7,879 bases of DNA from Desulfobulbus sp. GTDB lineage: Bacteria; Desulfobacterota; Desulfobulbia; Desulfobulbales; Desulfobulbaceae. This document shows, in pieces, positions 1-6,446 of the stretch. The notes beneath the pieces are model-generated. The model made no database searches. It saw nothing but the letters and a program-made list of their open reading frames with translations, and had not been told where the DNA came from. Position 1 is the stretch's first letter. Every line of letters starts with the position of its first letter. The stretch covers positions 1-7,879 of the forward strand of contig DRKH01000201.1 of assembly GCA_011051825.1 (NCBI GenBank). The letters are read 5' to 3'. A program made the position numbers and the translations under genes.

Positions 1-42
1 ACACCATGCAACGACTGGATCCCCGCCTGCGCGGGGATGACG
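1..42 (+). repeat. Partial repeat unit U0: end of 43-nt spacer plus A palindrome
   Basis: Bases 1-14 match the last part of the 43-nt spacer of unit U5 (acaccatgcaa followed by ga-type ends), and 15-42 is a perfect A palindrome with an 8-bp stem at 19-26/31-38 and loop CTGC. The B half lies outside the window, so the array continues to the left. Confidence 0.88.
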
Positions 43-149
43 GAGAAAAAAGAACACCGATCAGGCCTGTTCCTTGTACTTCATTCAACCAGTTTCTCCT
101 TAAGCCAATCCACTCACCTTCCCCATTGCGGATTGCCAGGCCACCTTTC
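43..149 (+). repeat. Long inter-unit spacer, copy 1
   Basis: 107 nt between the A palindrome of U0 and the B palindrome of U1. It is about nine-tenths identical to 643-747, differing by a few substitutions and single-base deletions (for example agaacaccga against agaataccga). No convincing gene or promoter is visible in it. Because its neighbours on both sides also match, it is part of a longer duplicated block and not a free-standing element. Confidence 0.85.
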
Positions 150-253
150 CGTCATCCCCGAGGGCTGTTATCGGGGATCCAGGTATACAAGACGGGCGTT
201 CCCAATAAAGAACACCGTTCAAAGACTGGATCCCCGCCTGCGCGGGGATGACG
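150..253 (+). repeat. Complete 104-bp repeat unit U1 (B-spacer-A)
   Basis: B at 150-182 has an 8-bp stem (154-161/171-178) and loop GGGCTGTTA. A 43-nt spacer (183-225, starting GTATACAAGACGGGC) leads to A at 226-253. The outer ends CGTCATCCCCG and CGGGGATGACG form an 11-bp terminal inverted repeat. The inner arms CGGGGATCCAG and CTGGATCCCCG form a second one, so the unit can fold as two hairpins or one long cruciform, as REPIN-type elements do. Confidence 0.9.
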
Positions 254-296
254 GTGGGGCAAAGTCTTTTTACATTAACAGCGACGACCACCTTTC
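254..296 (+). repeat. Short inter-unit spacer, copy 1
   Basis: 43 nt between U1 and U2. It shares the block tacattaacagcgacg and a CCACCTT end with 401-445. With the unit it makes a tandem repeat period of about 147-149 bp (unit starts at 150, 297 and 446). No other signal is seen in it. Confidence 0.82.
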
Positions 297-400
297 CGTC
301 ATCCCCGAGTGCTGTTGTCGGGGATCCAGGTATACAAGAGGGACGATCCCGATAAAGAACACCGTTCAAGAACTGGATCCCCGCCTGCGCGGGGATGACG
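297..400 (+). repeat. Complete 104-bp repeat unit U2 (B-spacer-A)
   Basis: B at 297-329 has loop GTGCTGTTG. The spacer at 330-372 is again exactly 43 nt and is the most diverged copy (gagggacgatcccgat against gacgggcgttcccaat in U1). A at 373-400 is perfect. Stems are intact even though the loop and spacer have changed. Confidence 0.9.
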
Positions 401-445
401 GGGTGGGGGCAAAGCCTTTAACATTAACAGCGACGGCCACCTTCC
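401..445 (+). repeat. Short inter-unit spacer, copy 2
   Basis: 45 nt between U2 and U3, related to 254-296 (both start with a G-rich run followed by GGGGCAAAG and contain acattaacagcgacg). The two extra bases fall in the G-rich start. Confidence 0.82.
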
Positions 446-535
446 CGTCATCCCCGAGGGTTGTTATCGGGGATCCAGGTATACAAGACGGACGTTTCCA
501 ATAAAGAACACCATCCAAGGACTGGATCCACGCCT
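446..535 (+). repeat. Truncated repeat unit U3 (A palindrome half missing)
   Basis: B at 446-478 (loop GGGTTGTTA) and the 43-nt spacer at 479-521 are normal, but A stops after its left half at 522-535 and carries a C-to-A change (GGATCCACGCCT). Three bases later the B of U4 begins. The right half of A and the whole inter-unit spacer are missing, which fits a deletion inside the array. Confidence 0.86.
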
Positions 536-538
536 CCA

Positions 539-642
539 CGTCATCCCCGAGTGCGGTTATCGGGGATCCAGGCATACAAGACGGACGTTTCCAATAAAGA
601 ACACCGTTCAAAGACTGGATCCCCGCCTGCGCGGGGATGACG
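539..642 (+). repeat. Complete 104-bp repeat unit U4 (B-spacer-A)
   Basis: B at 539-571 (loop GTGCGGTTA, stem 543-550/560-567), 43-nt spacer at 572-614 starting GCATAC instead of GTATAC, and a perfect A at 615-642. The A and the bases after it match 15-60, marking the start of the second copy of the 600-bp-offset duplication. Confidence 0.9.
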
Positions 643-747
643 GAGAAAAAAGAATACCGATCAGGTCTGTTCCTTGTACTTCATTCAACCAGTCCCCCTT
701 AAGCCAATCCAATCACCTTCCCCATTGCGGATTGCCAGCCACCTCCC
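643..747 (+). repeat. Long inter-unit spacer, copy 2
   Basis: 105 nt, matching 43-149 almost throughout. Shared stretches include tccttgtacttcattcaacc and ccccattgcggattgccag. No gene is supported here; the open frames that cross it are made of repeat sequence. Confidence 0.85.
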
Positions 748-850
748 CGTTATCCCCGAGGGCTGTTATCGGGGATCCAGGTATACAAGATGGGCGTTTC
801 CAATAAAGGACACCATGCAAGGACTGGATCCCCGCCTGCGCGGGGATGAC
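748..850 (+). repeat. Repeat unit U5 (B-spacer-A), last full unit
   Basis: B at 748-780 has one flank change (CGTTATCCCC instead of CGTCATCCCC) and loop GGGCTGTTA as in U1. The 43-nt spacer is at 781-823. A at 824-850 lacks only its last G, where the sequence switches to ATAAATGATT. The match to U1 ends at that point, so this is the right-hand boundary of the duplication. Confidence 0.88.
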
Positions 851-856
851 ATAAAT

Positions 857-868
857 GATTCCGGAATC
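857..868. repeat. 12-bp perfect palindrome GATTCCGGAATC
   Basis: A self-complementary 12-mer in the 34-nt stretch between the A palindromes of U5 and 885-912. It is unrelated to the A and B cores. It could be a binding site or part of a different repeat flank; nothing in the sequence decides this. Confidence 0.6.
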
Positions 869-884
869 GATAACAATGTCGCCA

Positions 885-912
885 CTGGATCCCCGCCTGC
901 ACGGGGATGACG
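885..912 (+). repeat. Solitary A palindrome at the edge of the array
   Basis: An A element with no B partner and one G-to-A change (CTGCACGGGGAT), which breaks the innermost base pair and leaves a 7-bp stem. It is the palindrome closest to the end of the polysaccharide operon, 159 nt downstream of the last stop codon. Decay of an isolated end copy is a simple explanation. Confidence 0.88.
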
Positions 913-1071
913 GGAAGTGAGACTGGGGGGAGACTATGGGTAAGTCCACGGAGGAACTACGGCACCCCTGAACACTTACAGGTTACAGGTTTAAGATAGA
1001 TAAAAACCCATAGTTACAAATCCTGGGACCAGTTACAAAAATCCGGCTCAGATGCATCCCCTGCCCTGGCA
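913..1071. other. Intergenic stretch between the last operon gene and the repeat array
   Basis: No gene is supported. It holds a tandem TTACAGG pair (976-982, 983-989) and two near-identical direct repeats, AGTTACAAATCC (1012-1023) and AGTTACAAAAATCC (1031-1044), separated by TGGGACC. GTTACA therefore occurs three times (982, 1013, 1032). On the minus strand there is no GC-rich hairpin followed directly by a T run, so no intrinsic terminator is called; the nearest T run is five long and is not preceded by a good stem. Confidence 0.7.
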
Positions 1072-3435
1072 TCACAAGCTGTTCCGGCCGCCGCCTTTCA
1101 GCTGTTTAAGTTTTTTCCTGATTTTTTCATTACCAGGTTCGAGAAGCAGGGCCTGTTCATATTCCTCCCTGGCCCGGTAATCAATGCCCTCTTTCTTATA
1201 ATAATTACCGAGATAGACATGAAAAGGTGCATAGTCGGGCAGTCGTTCGATAGCCTGCCGTAAAACGGCCAACGCCTTATCGTCCTGTTTTTGCCGGCGA
1301 TAAAAGCTATATAACTGGCCGAAATACCACGGTCTGATTATTTTTTCCTGATCAAGATACTTCAAAGCATGGCTTCGGTAGTATTCAGACTCGATAAGTT
1401 TTCCCCTCTTTTCCATGAATTTTCCAAGACGTATCCAAGAGGAGGTTGACTCCGGCAGTATATTGGCGATCTCTTCCCGGCTGAACGAATACGCCACAAG
1501 AATGGGAAGATAAGAAACAAGCAGTCGATGATATCGCTGAAGACCGTTTTTCAACACCTCGACCGCCTCTTGCCGTTCTCCAGCCTGCAGCAACCATCCG
1601 GCCCAGGTCAAAATAAGTCTTTCCTTATGTAATGCCCGTTCATATGCAGCAGCAAGCAACGCTTTACTCTGCTCCGGGGATCTATCTGCCGTGAAAAGCC
1701 CAAGGTTCTGCAGATAGACGCCATTCATAGGGTCAAGCCGGGCCGCCTTAGCGTATTGAAGCAGGGCCTTATCCCTGTGCTGAAGATACAGTTCCACCGT
1801 CCCAAGTGTAGCCGGGTAGAACCCTTCCAGAGGATCATATGTTTTGGACCTGACAAGCGCCCGGCGAACCTGTTGCAATTTTGCATCGGCAAGATGTTGG
1901 TTGAGATAGATCGACGATACGTTGCTGTAGCTGGAAGCGGCCAGAAAACCTCCTCCGTGTACCAGCAGGACCATGAAAAAAAGCAGCAGACCGGCAACCG
2001 GAAACAGATACTTTCGACGCCTTCCGGCAGGCTTGAGTAAGGTCGGTCTGGTACGGAAGTGCAGCCTGGTATTACCGGCGGAAACAAGCACCCCGCAGAG
2101 AAAGAAAAAATAGAGCCCGTTTGCACCATTGTGCATATTGAAATCCGTCACACTGTGCAGCAGAATCGAGACGATGCCGGTCAAGGCACCGATACCGACC
2201 AGGATTGCGTATCGGTCCCTTCTAATAGTTATTTTTTTCCAGCCCTCTGCAATCACCGCAAGGACAAACCAGCCCGCAAGAATAAAACCGATCAGGCCGC
2301 CGTCGGTGAGCAGTTCGATATAGTCATTGTGGGCATGAACGGCGACAAGATTTCCCGGGATGGTTCGATATTGGGGGTATATGTCAACAAAGGTACCAAA
2401 ACCTGAACCGGTAAAAAGGAAGTCACGGATTATGCCCCCCGCATCCTTCCAGATCATGAATCTTGCATCCTTTATACCGCCGGTCTCGGTAATAGCCCGG
2501 CTGAACTTACTTAGCAGCGGTTGCCAGCCAAACCAGCTCAGGGCCAGCAGTATGCAGCAAAAGAGAAGGACAAACAGGAGACCGGTCTTGGTCTTCTTAC
2601 GACTCAGCAGAAAAAGAAACAGGAGCAGGGACAGGCTCATGCTGATCACACCGCCCCGGGACAGGGAAACCAGGACCGAAGACATGATGAGCACCACACC
2701 GAAACCGAGAAAGAAGTGCCGATTACTGGAAGCATCGGTAAAAAGAGCTGCCACTCTCGCCCGCAAGGTTTCGCTGTAGTTGACGGTCGGCCTGTAATAG
2801 AAAAAAAGTGCCAGCGCCAGTGGGCAGAGCATCTCCATAAAACCGGCATAGTGATTATGATACACCCACGGACCGACAGTACCGGCGTTGGGCGGTGTCG
2901 GTCGGAACCAGTATATTTTATCCGGCGAAGTAAATTTCTGGACTATGGCCAGAAAGGCAATGGCAATGGCCAGCCAGACGACCCAGCGAACGGTTTTTTG
3001 CAGCCGCCCACCATGGCTGAGCAGCTGAACGGTCAGAATATAAAACAATCCATAACAACTGACCCGCAGCAACTCGAGGCTGGTTGCCTTCTGCATGACC
3101 GTAAGCGGTATCCAGTGACCACTGTCACCGATGCTGAGAATCGGTGCATAGACCTGGAAGGTTGCCGGGGCAAGGATCCGGACAAGAGCGGGAGGAAGCG
3201 GAATCAGCTGAAAACATATCCATCCGATCAACAGGGCAAGTGGAAGCAGACCCGGAGTTTTGAAGAGAGCGGCCTTTTCTTTTCTGATCCGGAAAAAATA
3301 GAGGAGAGCGGTACTGCCGACCAGCAGTTCAACGGTTGCGATGGACCAGGTTTCTACGGTACCAAAGGCAAGCGGCGCAAAAAAAAGAGTGAGGAGAAAA
3401 AACAGGAACGGAATATTTTTCTCTAGTTTCTGCAC
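1072..3435 (-). CDS. Wzy/WaaL-family O-antigen polymerase or ligase with C-terminal TPR domain
   Basis: 787 residues, GTG start at 3435, TGA at 1072. I count about 13 membrane segments, the first near residues 9-27 and the last near 476-496. With a cytoplasmic N-terminus this puts the C-terminal part in the periplasm. Family motifs are GPWVYHNHYAGF (188-199), SLSRGG (257-262), GSGFGTF (343-349) and HAHNDYIELLTDGG (367-380). The last two lie in the large periplasmic loop (304-380) that carries the conserved histidine of Wzy_C proteins. Residues about 520-780 are helical repeats, with clear TPR-like units near 539-571, 608-636, 701-735 and 736-769 (the last ends EEYEQALLLEPGN). It probably joins undecaprenyl-linked repeat units into polymer; the single copy in an export operon favours polymerase over ligase, but sequence alone cannot decide. 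It starts 15 nt after the phosphatase stop with no evident Shine-Dalgarno, so translational coupling is plausible. It is the last gene before the repeat array. Confidence 0.92.
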   Translation of the reverse strand: MQKLEKNIPFLFFLLTLFFAPLAFGTVETWSIATVELLVGSTALLYFFRIRKEKAALFKTPGLLPLALLIGWICFQLIPLPPALVRILAPATFQVYAPILSIGDSGHWIPLTVMQKATSLELLRVSCYGLFYILTVQLLSHGGRLQKTVRWVVWLAIAIAFLAIVQKFTSPDKIYWFRPTPPNAGTVGPWVYHNHYAGFMEMLCPLALALFFYYRPTVNYSETLRARVAALFTDASSNRHFFLGFGVVLIMSSVLVSLSRGGVISMSLSLLLFLFLLSRKKTKTGLLFVLLFCCILLALSWFGWQPLLSKFSRAITETGGIKDARFMIWKDAGGIIRDFLFTGSGFGTFVDIYPQYRTIPGNLVAVHAHNDYIELLTDGGLIGFILAGWFVLAVIAEGWKKITIRRDRYAILVGIGALTGIVSILLHSVTDFNMHNGANGLYFFFLCGVLVSAGNTRLHFRTRPTLLKPAGRRRKYLFPVAGLLLFFMVLLVHGGGFLAASSYSNVSSIYLNQHLADAKLQQVRRALVRSKTYDPLEGFYPATLGTVELYLQHRDKALLQYAKAARLDPMNGVYLQNLGLFTADRSPEQSKALLAAAYERALHKERLILTWAGWLLQAGERQEAVEVLKNGLQRYHRLLVSYLPILVAYSFSREEIANILPESTSSWIRLGKFMEKRGKLIESEYYRSHALKYLDQEKIIRPWYFGQLYSFYRRQKQDDKALAVLRQAIERLPDYAPFHVYLGNYYKKEGIDYRAREEYEQALLLEPGNEKIRKKLKQLKGGGRNSL

Positions 3436-3450
3436 AATAAAAAAACCCGG

Positions 3451-4158
3451 TTAAAGCAAAGAATAGCCTTCCGGAAGGATGGCAAGGGGGCTCTCCCGCA
3501 CCAATGCAAGCGCCCCTTCCCTGCCCAGATATTTTTTTGCCTGTTTTACAGCCCTGCTTAAAATCGGTTTCCTGAAATTCGGCGAGTGTGAATCCGTGGC
3601 CATAAAATGAACCATGTTCCTCTTCAATAGAAGCTGGGCACAGATCCGGGCATTGGCGCCAAGCTCACCGGTCAGACTGCCGGCGGTTATCTGCACTCTG
3701 GCCCCTGCCTCAACCAGACCTGTAAGTTTTTCCGGCTCCATGTTGATTTCCCGGTTCCGCTCCGGATGGGCGATGATCGGGGTCAGGCCCTTGTCCACAA
3801 AAGTATAGACCAGGTCCAGCGCATCAGCCGGGAGATGGGAGTGGGGGAATTCCAACAGAAAAAAAGAACCCGCAGCAAGGCAGTATTGATCGGCAAGCCG
3901 GATTGCCGCATGGGACTGCACTTCAGCGCCGGGGAAGATGACAAGGTCTACACCTCTTTGCCGCAACACACTGTTGAGCTGTTCCACCGCCGTGTTGATC
4001 ATGGCCATGGACAGATACCCGGAGGCATCAACATGGGGTGTGGCGATAATAACCTGAATACCGTCGGCAACCGCCATATCGGCCATGGCAAGTGAGGCCT
4101 TGAGATCAGGAGCACCGTCATCAATTCCAGGCAGTATATGGCAATGGATGTCAATCAT
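3451..4158 (-). CDS. CpsB/Wzh-type PHP-family protein-tyrosine phosphatase
   Basis: 235 residues from ATG 4158 to TAA 3451; the family is usually around 240-255. The N-terminus DIHCHILPGIDDG (3-15) gives metal ligands H5 and H7. Further PHP motifs are ATPH (H42), GAE (E79), LLEFP (101-105), IIAHPERN (H131) and ATDSHS (D189, H191). Together these make the metal-binding site of manganese-dependent bacterial tyrosine phosphatases such as pneumococcal CpsB and Bacillus YwqE. No signal peptide or membrane segment is seen, so the protein is cytoplasmic. Its likely substrate is the tyrosine tail of the Wzc-like kinase encoded just upstream. The frame stays open upstream to the kinase stop, but it holds no ATG, GTG or TTG in phase, so ATG 4158 is the natural start; ribosome binding is weak (GAGAGA directly before the ATG). 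A general PHP phosphoesterase is the alternative, made unlikely by context. Confidence 0.95.
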   Translation of the reverse strand: MIDIHCHILPGIDDGAPDLKASLAMADMAVADGIQVIIATPHVDASGYLSMAMINTAVEQLNSVLRQRGVDLVIFPGAEVQSHAAIRLADQYCLAAGSFFLLEFPHSHLPADALDLVYTFVDKGLTPIIAHPERNREINMEPEKLTGLVEAGARVQITAGSLTGELGANARICAQLLLKRNMVHFMATDSHSPNFRKPILSRAVKQAKKYLGREGALALVRESPLAILPEGYSLL

Positions 4159-4211
4159 TCTCTCAACCGAGCGCAGGCTTTCAGAATCTTCCGGCTGAAC
4201 ATTGACGACGC

Positions 4212-6446
4212 TCAGGAATCCTTGGAATAATAATCGTAGTAACCGTAGTAGCCGGAATCTCCGCCTGATTTACTGAACCCGTTAAGGACAAAACCAAGAA
4301 GATGGGCATTGACTTCCCGCAGTTTCTTCATTCCATTATCCAGCGTATCATAGGTTGTTTTTCCCGACCGGACAACGAGAACGGTTCCATCAACGAGCCT
4401 GCTCAAGGTCAGGCTGTCGGTCACACTCTGGATGGGAGGGGAATCCAGCAGAACAAAATCGTAGTCATCAAGCATCTGGTCCAGAAGTTGCTGCATGCCA
4501 TCGGAATTCAGCAGCTCTGCCGGATTGGGAGGTATTGCCCCTGCCGTAATCAAGCTGAGTTGCTCGTCCGGTATGATTTGAACCAGTGACTGGTGCCTGT
4601 CGCCCGTCAGGTAGTTACTCAGGCCATAGGAGTTCGACTGTGAGAAAAGAGCATGCATGCGCGGACGACGCATATCACAATCTATTATCAAAACTTTTTT
4701 GTCACTCTGCGCCAGAATACGGGCCAGATTAGCTGTGGTTGCGGTCTTACCTTCTTTAGGCGCCATACTGGTAACAAGCAGGGAACGCGGAGGATGATCC
4801 GGAGAAGAAAGCAGCAGGCCGGAACGAATCAGGCGGTAACTCTCCGCCAACGGGGAGAGTGGATTATGGACAAGATAGGACTCGATGGTCTCACCTTTTA
4901 CCTTAATCTCTTCCACGGAGCCCAGCACGGTCAGCTGAAAATGACGTTCAAGCTCTTCTGCCGTTTTCACCGTGTTATCAAGATATTCAACAAAAAATGC
5001 CAGTCCGGTTCCGCCGAAAAGACCGAGGAGGAGACCAAGAGCCAGGTTACGCCTCTTGCGGGGGCTTGAAGGATACATGGGAACTTCCGCCTTCTCGATT
5101 ACCCAGATCTTCACATCTTGAGACTGCTCGGTCACATTTGCCGTCTTGATACTTGAAGTAAGGTTGTCATAAATAGCGCGATTCATGTCTACTTCTCTCT
5201 TCATGATGGTATACTGCATGAAGCGCTCGTTGATATCAAGCATCCCGGCCTTGCTTTCAGCAAGCAGTTTTTTCAGATTTTTTTCCCGTGATTTGGCCAG
5301 TTCATAGGCATTTTTTGTCGCTTCGATAATCCGTTTGATTTCAAATCGTTGTTCCTTGAGAAGCAGGTCACGCTCACTCTTGGCCTGAATCATGATTGGA
5401 TGTTTGTAGCCGTATTTTTTTGAAAGCTCTTTGACTTTCTGCTCTACGCTGTACACCTTATCCCTGAGATTCTGCAGGACCTTGCTGTCGGCAAAGACAG
5501 GTATCGTTTCAATATTTTTATAATCCTCACCGGTGGCCTTGATCTTGGCATACAGGGCCTCGTACTCCTTCTGTTCCGCCTGGGCATCCGACAGCTGCTT
5601 ACTGAACTCGGCAAGCCTTTGCGGATACACAGCGAGTTTGTTCTCCACCGTGACCAGATCATGCTCCCGTTTATAGCGCTGAAGCGCCAGTTCCGATTTC
5701 TCGAGTTTCTTCCGTTCTTCATCGGCTTTGGCGGTCATCCACTGGAGGGCATAGTTACTGGTGCTATGCTTTATTTCAAGCATCTCATCCTTATAGGCCT
5801 GAACCACCGCATCAACAACCATCTTGGCCATGGCCGGATACTTATTCGTATAATAGATATATACGGTTTTAGTGTTTGTTATCGGCGTGACCGAAAGATT
5901 ATTCCGAATCATCTGGGCAATGAGTTCGGCATCCGTAAGAGGGGCGACGGTTGCCATCAATGCATCCTCGCCACTCCCGTCTCCGTTGCCGACAGCCTCA
6001 TCAGAGGAGCCGAAGAGTCCGCTGAGAAATCCCTGAATGGTCTGCATGAAGGAGGCAAGGGGTGAGGATTCTTCCTCAAGGTCTTCCAGAAAATATTCCT
6101 TATACCTGGTATCAAGATGCAGCTGTTCCACAACCCGGCGGGCGACATTATCACTGCGGATAATTTCAAACTGAGTGGTCAAAAAATCCGGATCCCAATA
6201 ATTGTACGGTCTGGTTCCCTCCAGGCCGCCGGGACCGTTATTCTTTTCGATAAGGACCTGGGTCGAGGCAGTATATAATGGGGTTGAGGAAAAGGTGACG
6301 ATCACAACCGTAAAAAATGTAATTGCAAGGAAAGTGAAGATAGTCATTTTCCGTTTCTGCAGGACACGGATATAGTCCCGCAGATGAATTTCCCGGTCAG
6401 GGGACGGGGGACCGGGAAGAGGGGCTGTTATACGGTTGGTTTCCAT
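4212..6446 (-). CDS. Wzc-type polysaccharide co-polymerase with BY-kinase domain (chain-length regulator)
   Basis: 744 residues, ATG at 6446, TGA at 4212; full length compared with E. coli Wzc (about 720). A Wzz domain begins near residue 19, with a first membrane helix at about 35-52. A long periplasmic part follows, rich in coiled coil at about 240-400, with an acidic Gly/Ser-rich insert at about 120-165. A proline/basic stretch at 454-466 leads into the second membrane helix, about 467-486. The cytoplasmic kinase has Walker A (MAPKEGKT, 561-568), Walker A' (VLIIDCDMRRP, 585-595) and Walker B (DFVLLDSPP, 663-671). The tail carries six tyrosines at 733-740 (YYGYYDYY), the usual autophosphorylation cluster. 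By family, cycles of phosphorylation and oligomerisation control polymer length and export. It sits 55 nt after the OPX gene and 53 nt before the phosphatase, so kinase, substrate and phosphatase are co-transcribed. No strong Shine-Dalgarno precedes the ATG. No key motif is missing. Confidence 0.96.
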   Translation of the reverse strand: METNRITAPLPGPPSPDREIHLRDYIRVLQKRKMTIFTFLAITFFTVVIVTFSSTPLYTASTQVLIEKNNGPGGLEGTRPYNYWDPDFLTTQFEIIRSDNVARRVVEQLHLDTRYKEYFLEDLEEESSPLASFMQTIQGFLSGLFGSSDEAVGNGDGSGEDALMATVAPLTDAELIAQMIRNNLSVTPITNTKTVYIYYTNKYPAMAKMVVDAVVQAYKDEMLEIKHSTSNYALQWMTAKADEERKKLEKSELALQRYKREHDLVTVENKLAVYPQRLAEFSKQLSDAQAEQKEYEALYAKIKATGEDYKNIETIPVFADSKVLQNLRDKVYSVEQKVKELSKKYGYKHPIMIQAKSERDLLLKEQRFEIKRIIEATKNAYELAKSREKNLKKLLAESKAGMLDINERFMQYTIMKREVDMNRAIYDNLTSSIKTANVTEQSQDVKIWVIEKAEVPMYPSSPRKRRNLALGLLLGLFGGTGLAFFVEYLDNTVKTAEELERHFQLTVLGSVEEIKVKGETIESYLVHNPLSPLAESYRLIRSGLLLSSPDHPPRSLLVTSMAPKEGKTATTANLARILAQSDKKVLIIDCDMRRPRMHALFSQSNSYGLSNYLTGDRHQSLVQIIPDEQLSLITAGAIPPNPAELLNSDGMQQLLDQMLDDYDFVLLDSPPIQSVTDSLTLSRLVDGTVLVVRSGKTTYDTLDNGMKKLREVNAHLLGFVLNGFSKSGGDSGYYGYYDYYSKDS

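Larger units (their letters stand above)
1..912. repeat. Mosaic array of dRS3/NIME-like palindromic repeats
   Basis: This gene-free stretch contains six complete or nearly complete A palindromes (15-42, 226-253, 373-400, 615-642, 824-850, 885-912), one truncated A (522-535) and five B palindromes (150-182, 297-329, 446-478, 539-571, 748-780). A has the 20-bp core ATCCCC-N8-GGGGAT flanked by CTGG and GACG. B has the same arms with a 13-nt centre and lies in the opposite orientation. B-A spacers are always 43 nt; A-B spacers are 43-45 nt or 105-107 nt. The core closely resembles neisserial dRS3 (ATTCCC-N8-GGGAAT) and the alternation with several spacer classes resembles NIME arrays (recalled knowledge). 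Open frames here translate the palindromes (VIPAQAGIQ-like peptides) and are not genes. The array begins left of the window. Confidence 0.93.

Noticed and set aside
1..912. CRISPR array
   Set aside because: Repeats are palindromes in alternating orientation, and the spacers between them are themselves repeated. CRISPR repeats are direct and the spacers unique. No cas gene is present.
6..949. Several open frames of 78-155 codons on both strands in the repeat array
   Set aside because: They translate the palindromes themselves (repeated DPRLRGDDG and VIPAQAGIQ-like peptides), overlap each other on both strands and have no ribosome sites. They are artefacts of GC-rich repeats.
1051..1073. Possible terminator hairpin GATGC...GCATC overlapping the polymerase stop codon
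   Set aside because: Only five base pairs with a 13-nt loop, and the short T run lies about ten bases away from it.
1725..2129. Minus-strand open frame of 134 codons in another frame of the polymerase gene
   Set aside because: It is an out-of-frame shadow; the real frame carries membrane segments and TPR repeats throughout this interval.
2521..3426. Plus-strand open frame of 301 codons
   Set aside because: It lies wholly antisense to the polymerase gene, which has clear family motifs. The translated product is low-complexity and rich in Gln, Lys and Arg with no domain, as expected of a shadow frame of a membrane protein gene.
3436..3460. Intrinsic terminator between phosphatase and polymerase genes (AACCGGGTT followed by a T run on the minus strand)
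   Set aside because: The stem would be four base pairs with a one-base loop, which cannot form. The 15-nt gap also suggests co-transcription.
5619..6065. Plus-strand open frame of 148 codons
   Set aside because: It is antisense to the coiled-coil and periplasmic part of the Wzc-type gene and has no recognisable features.
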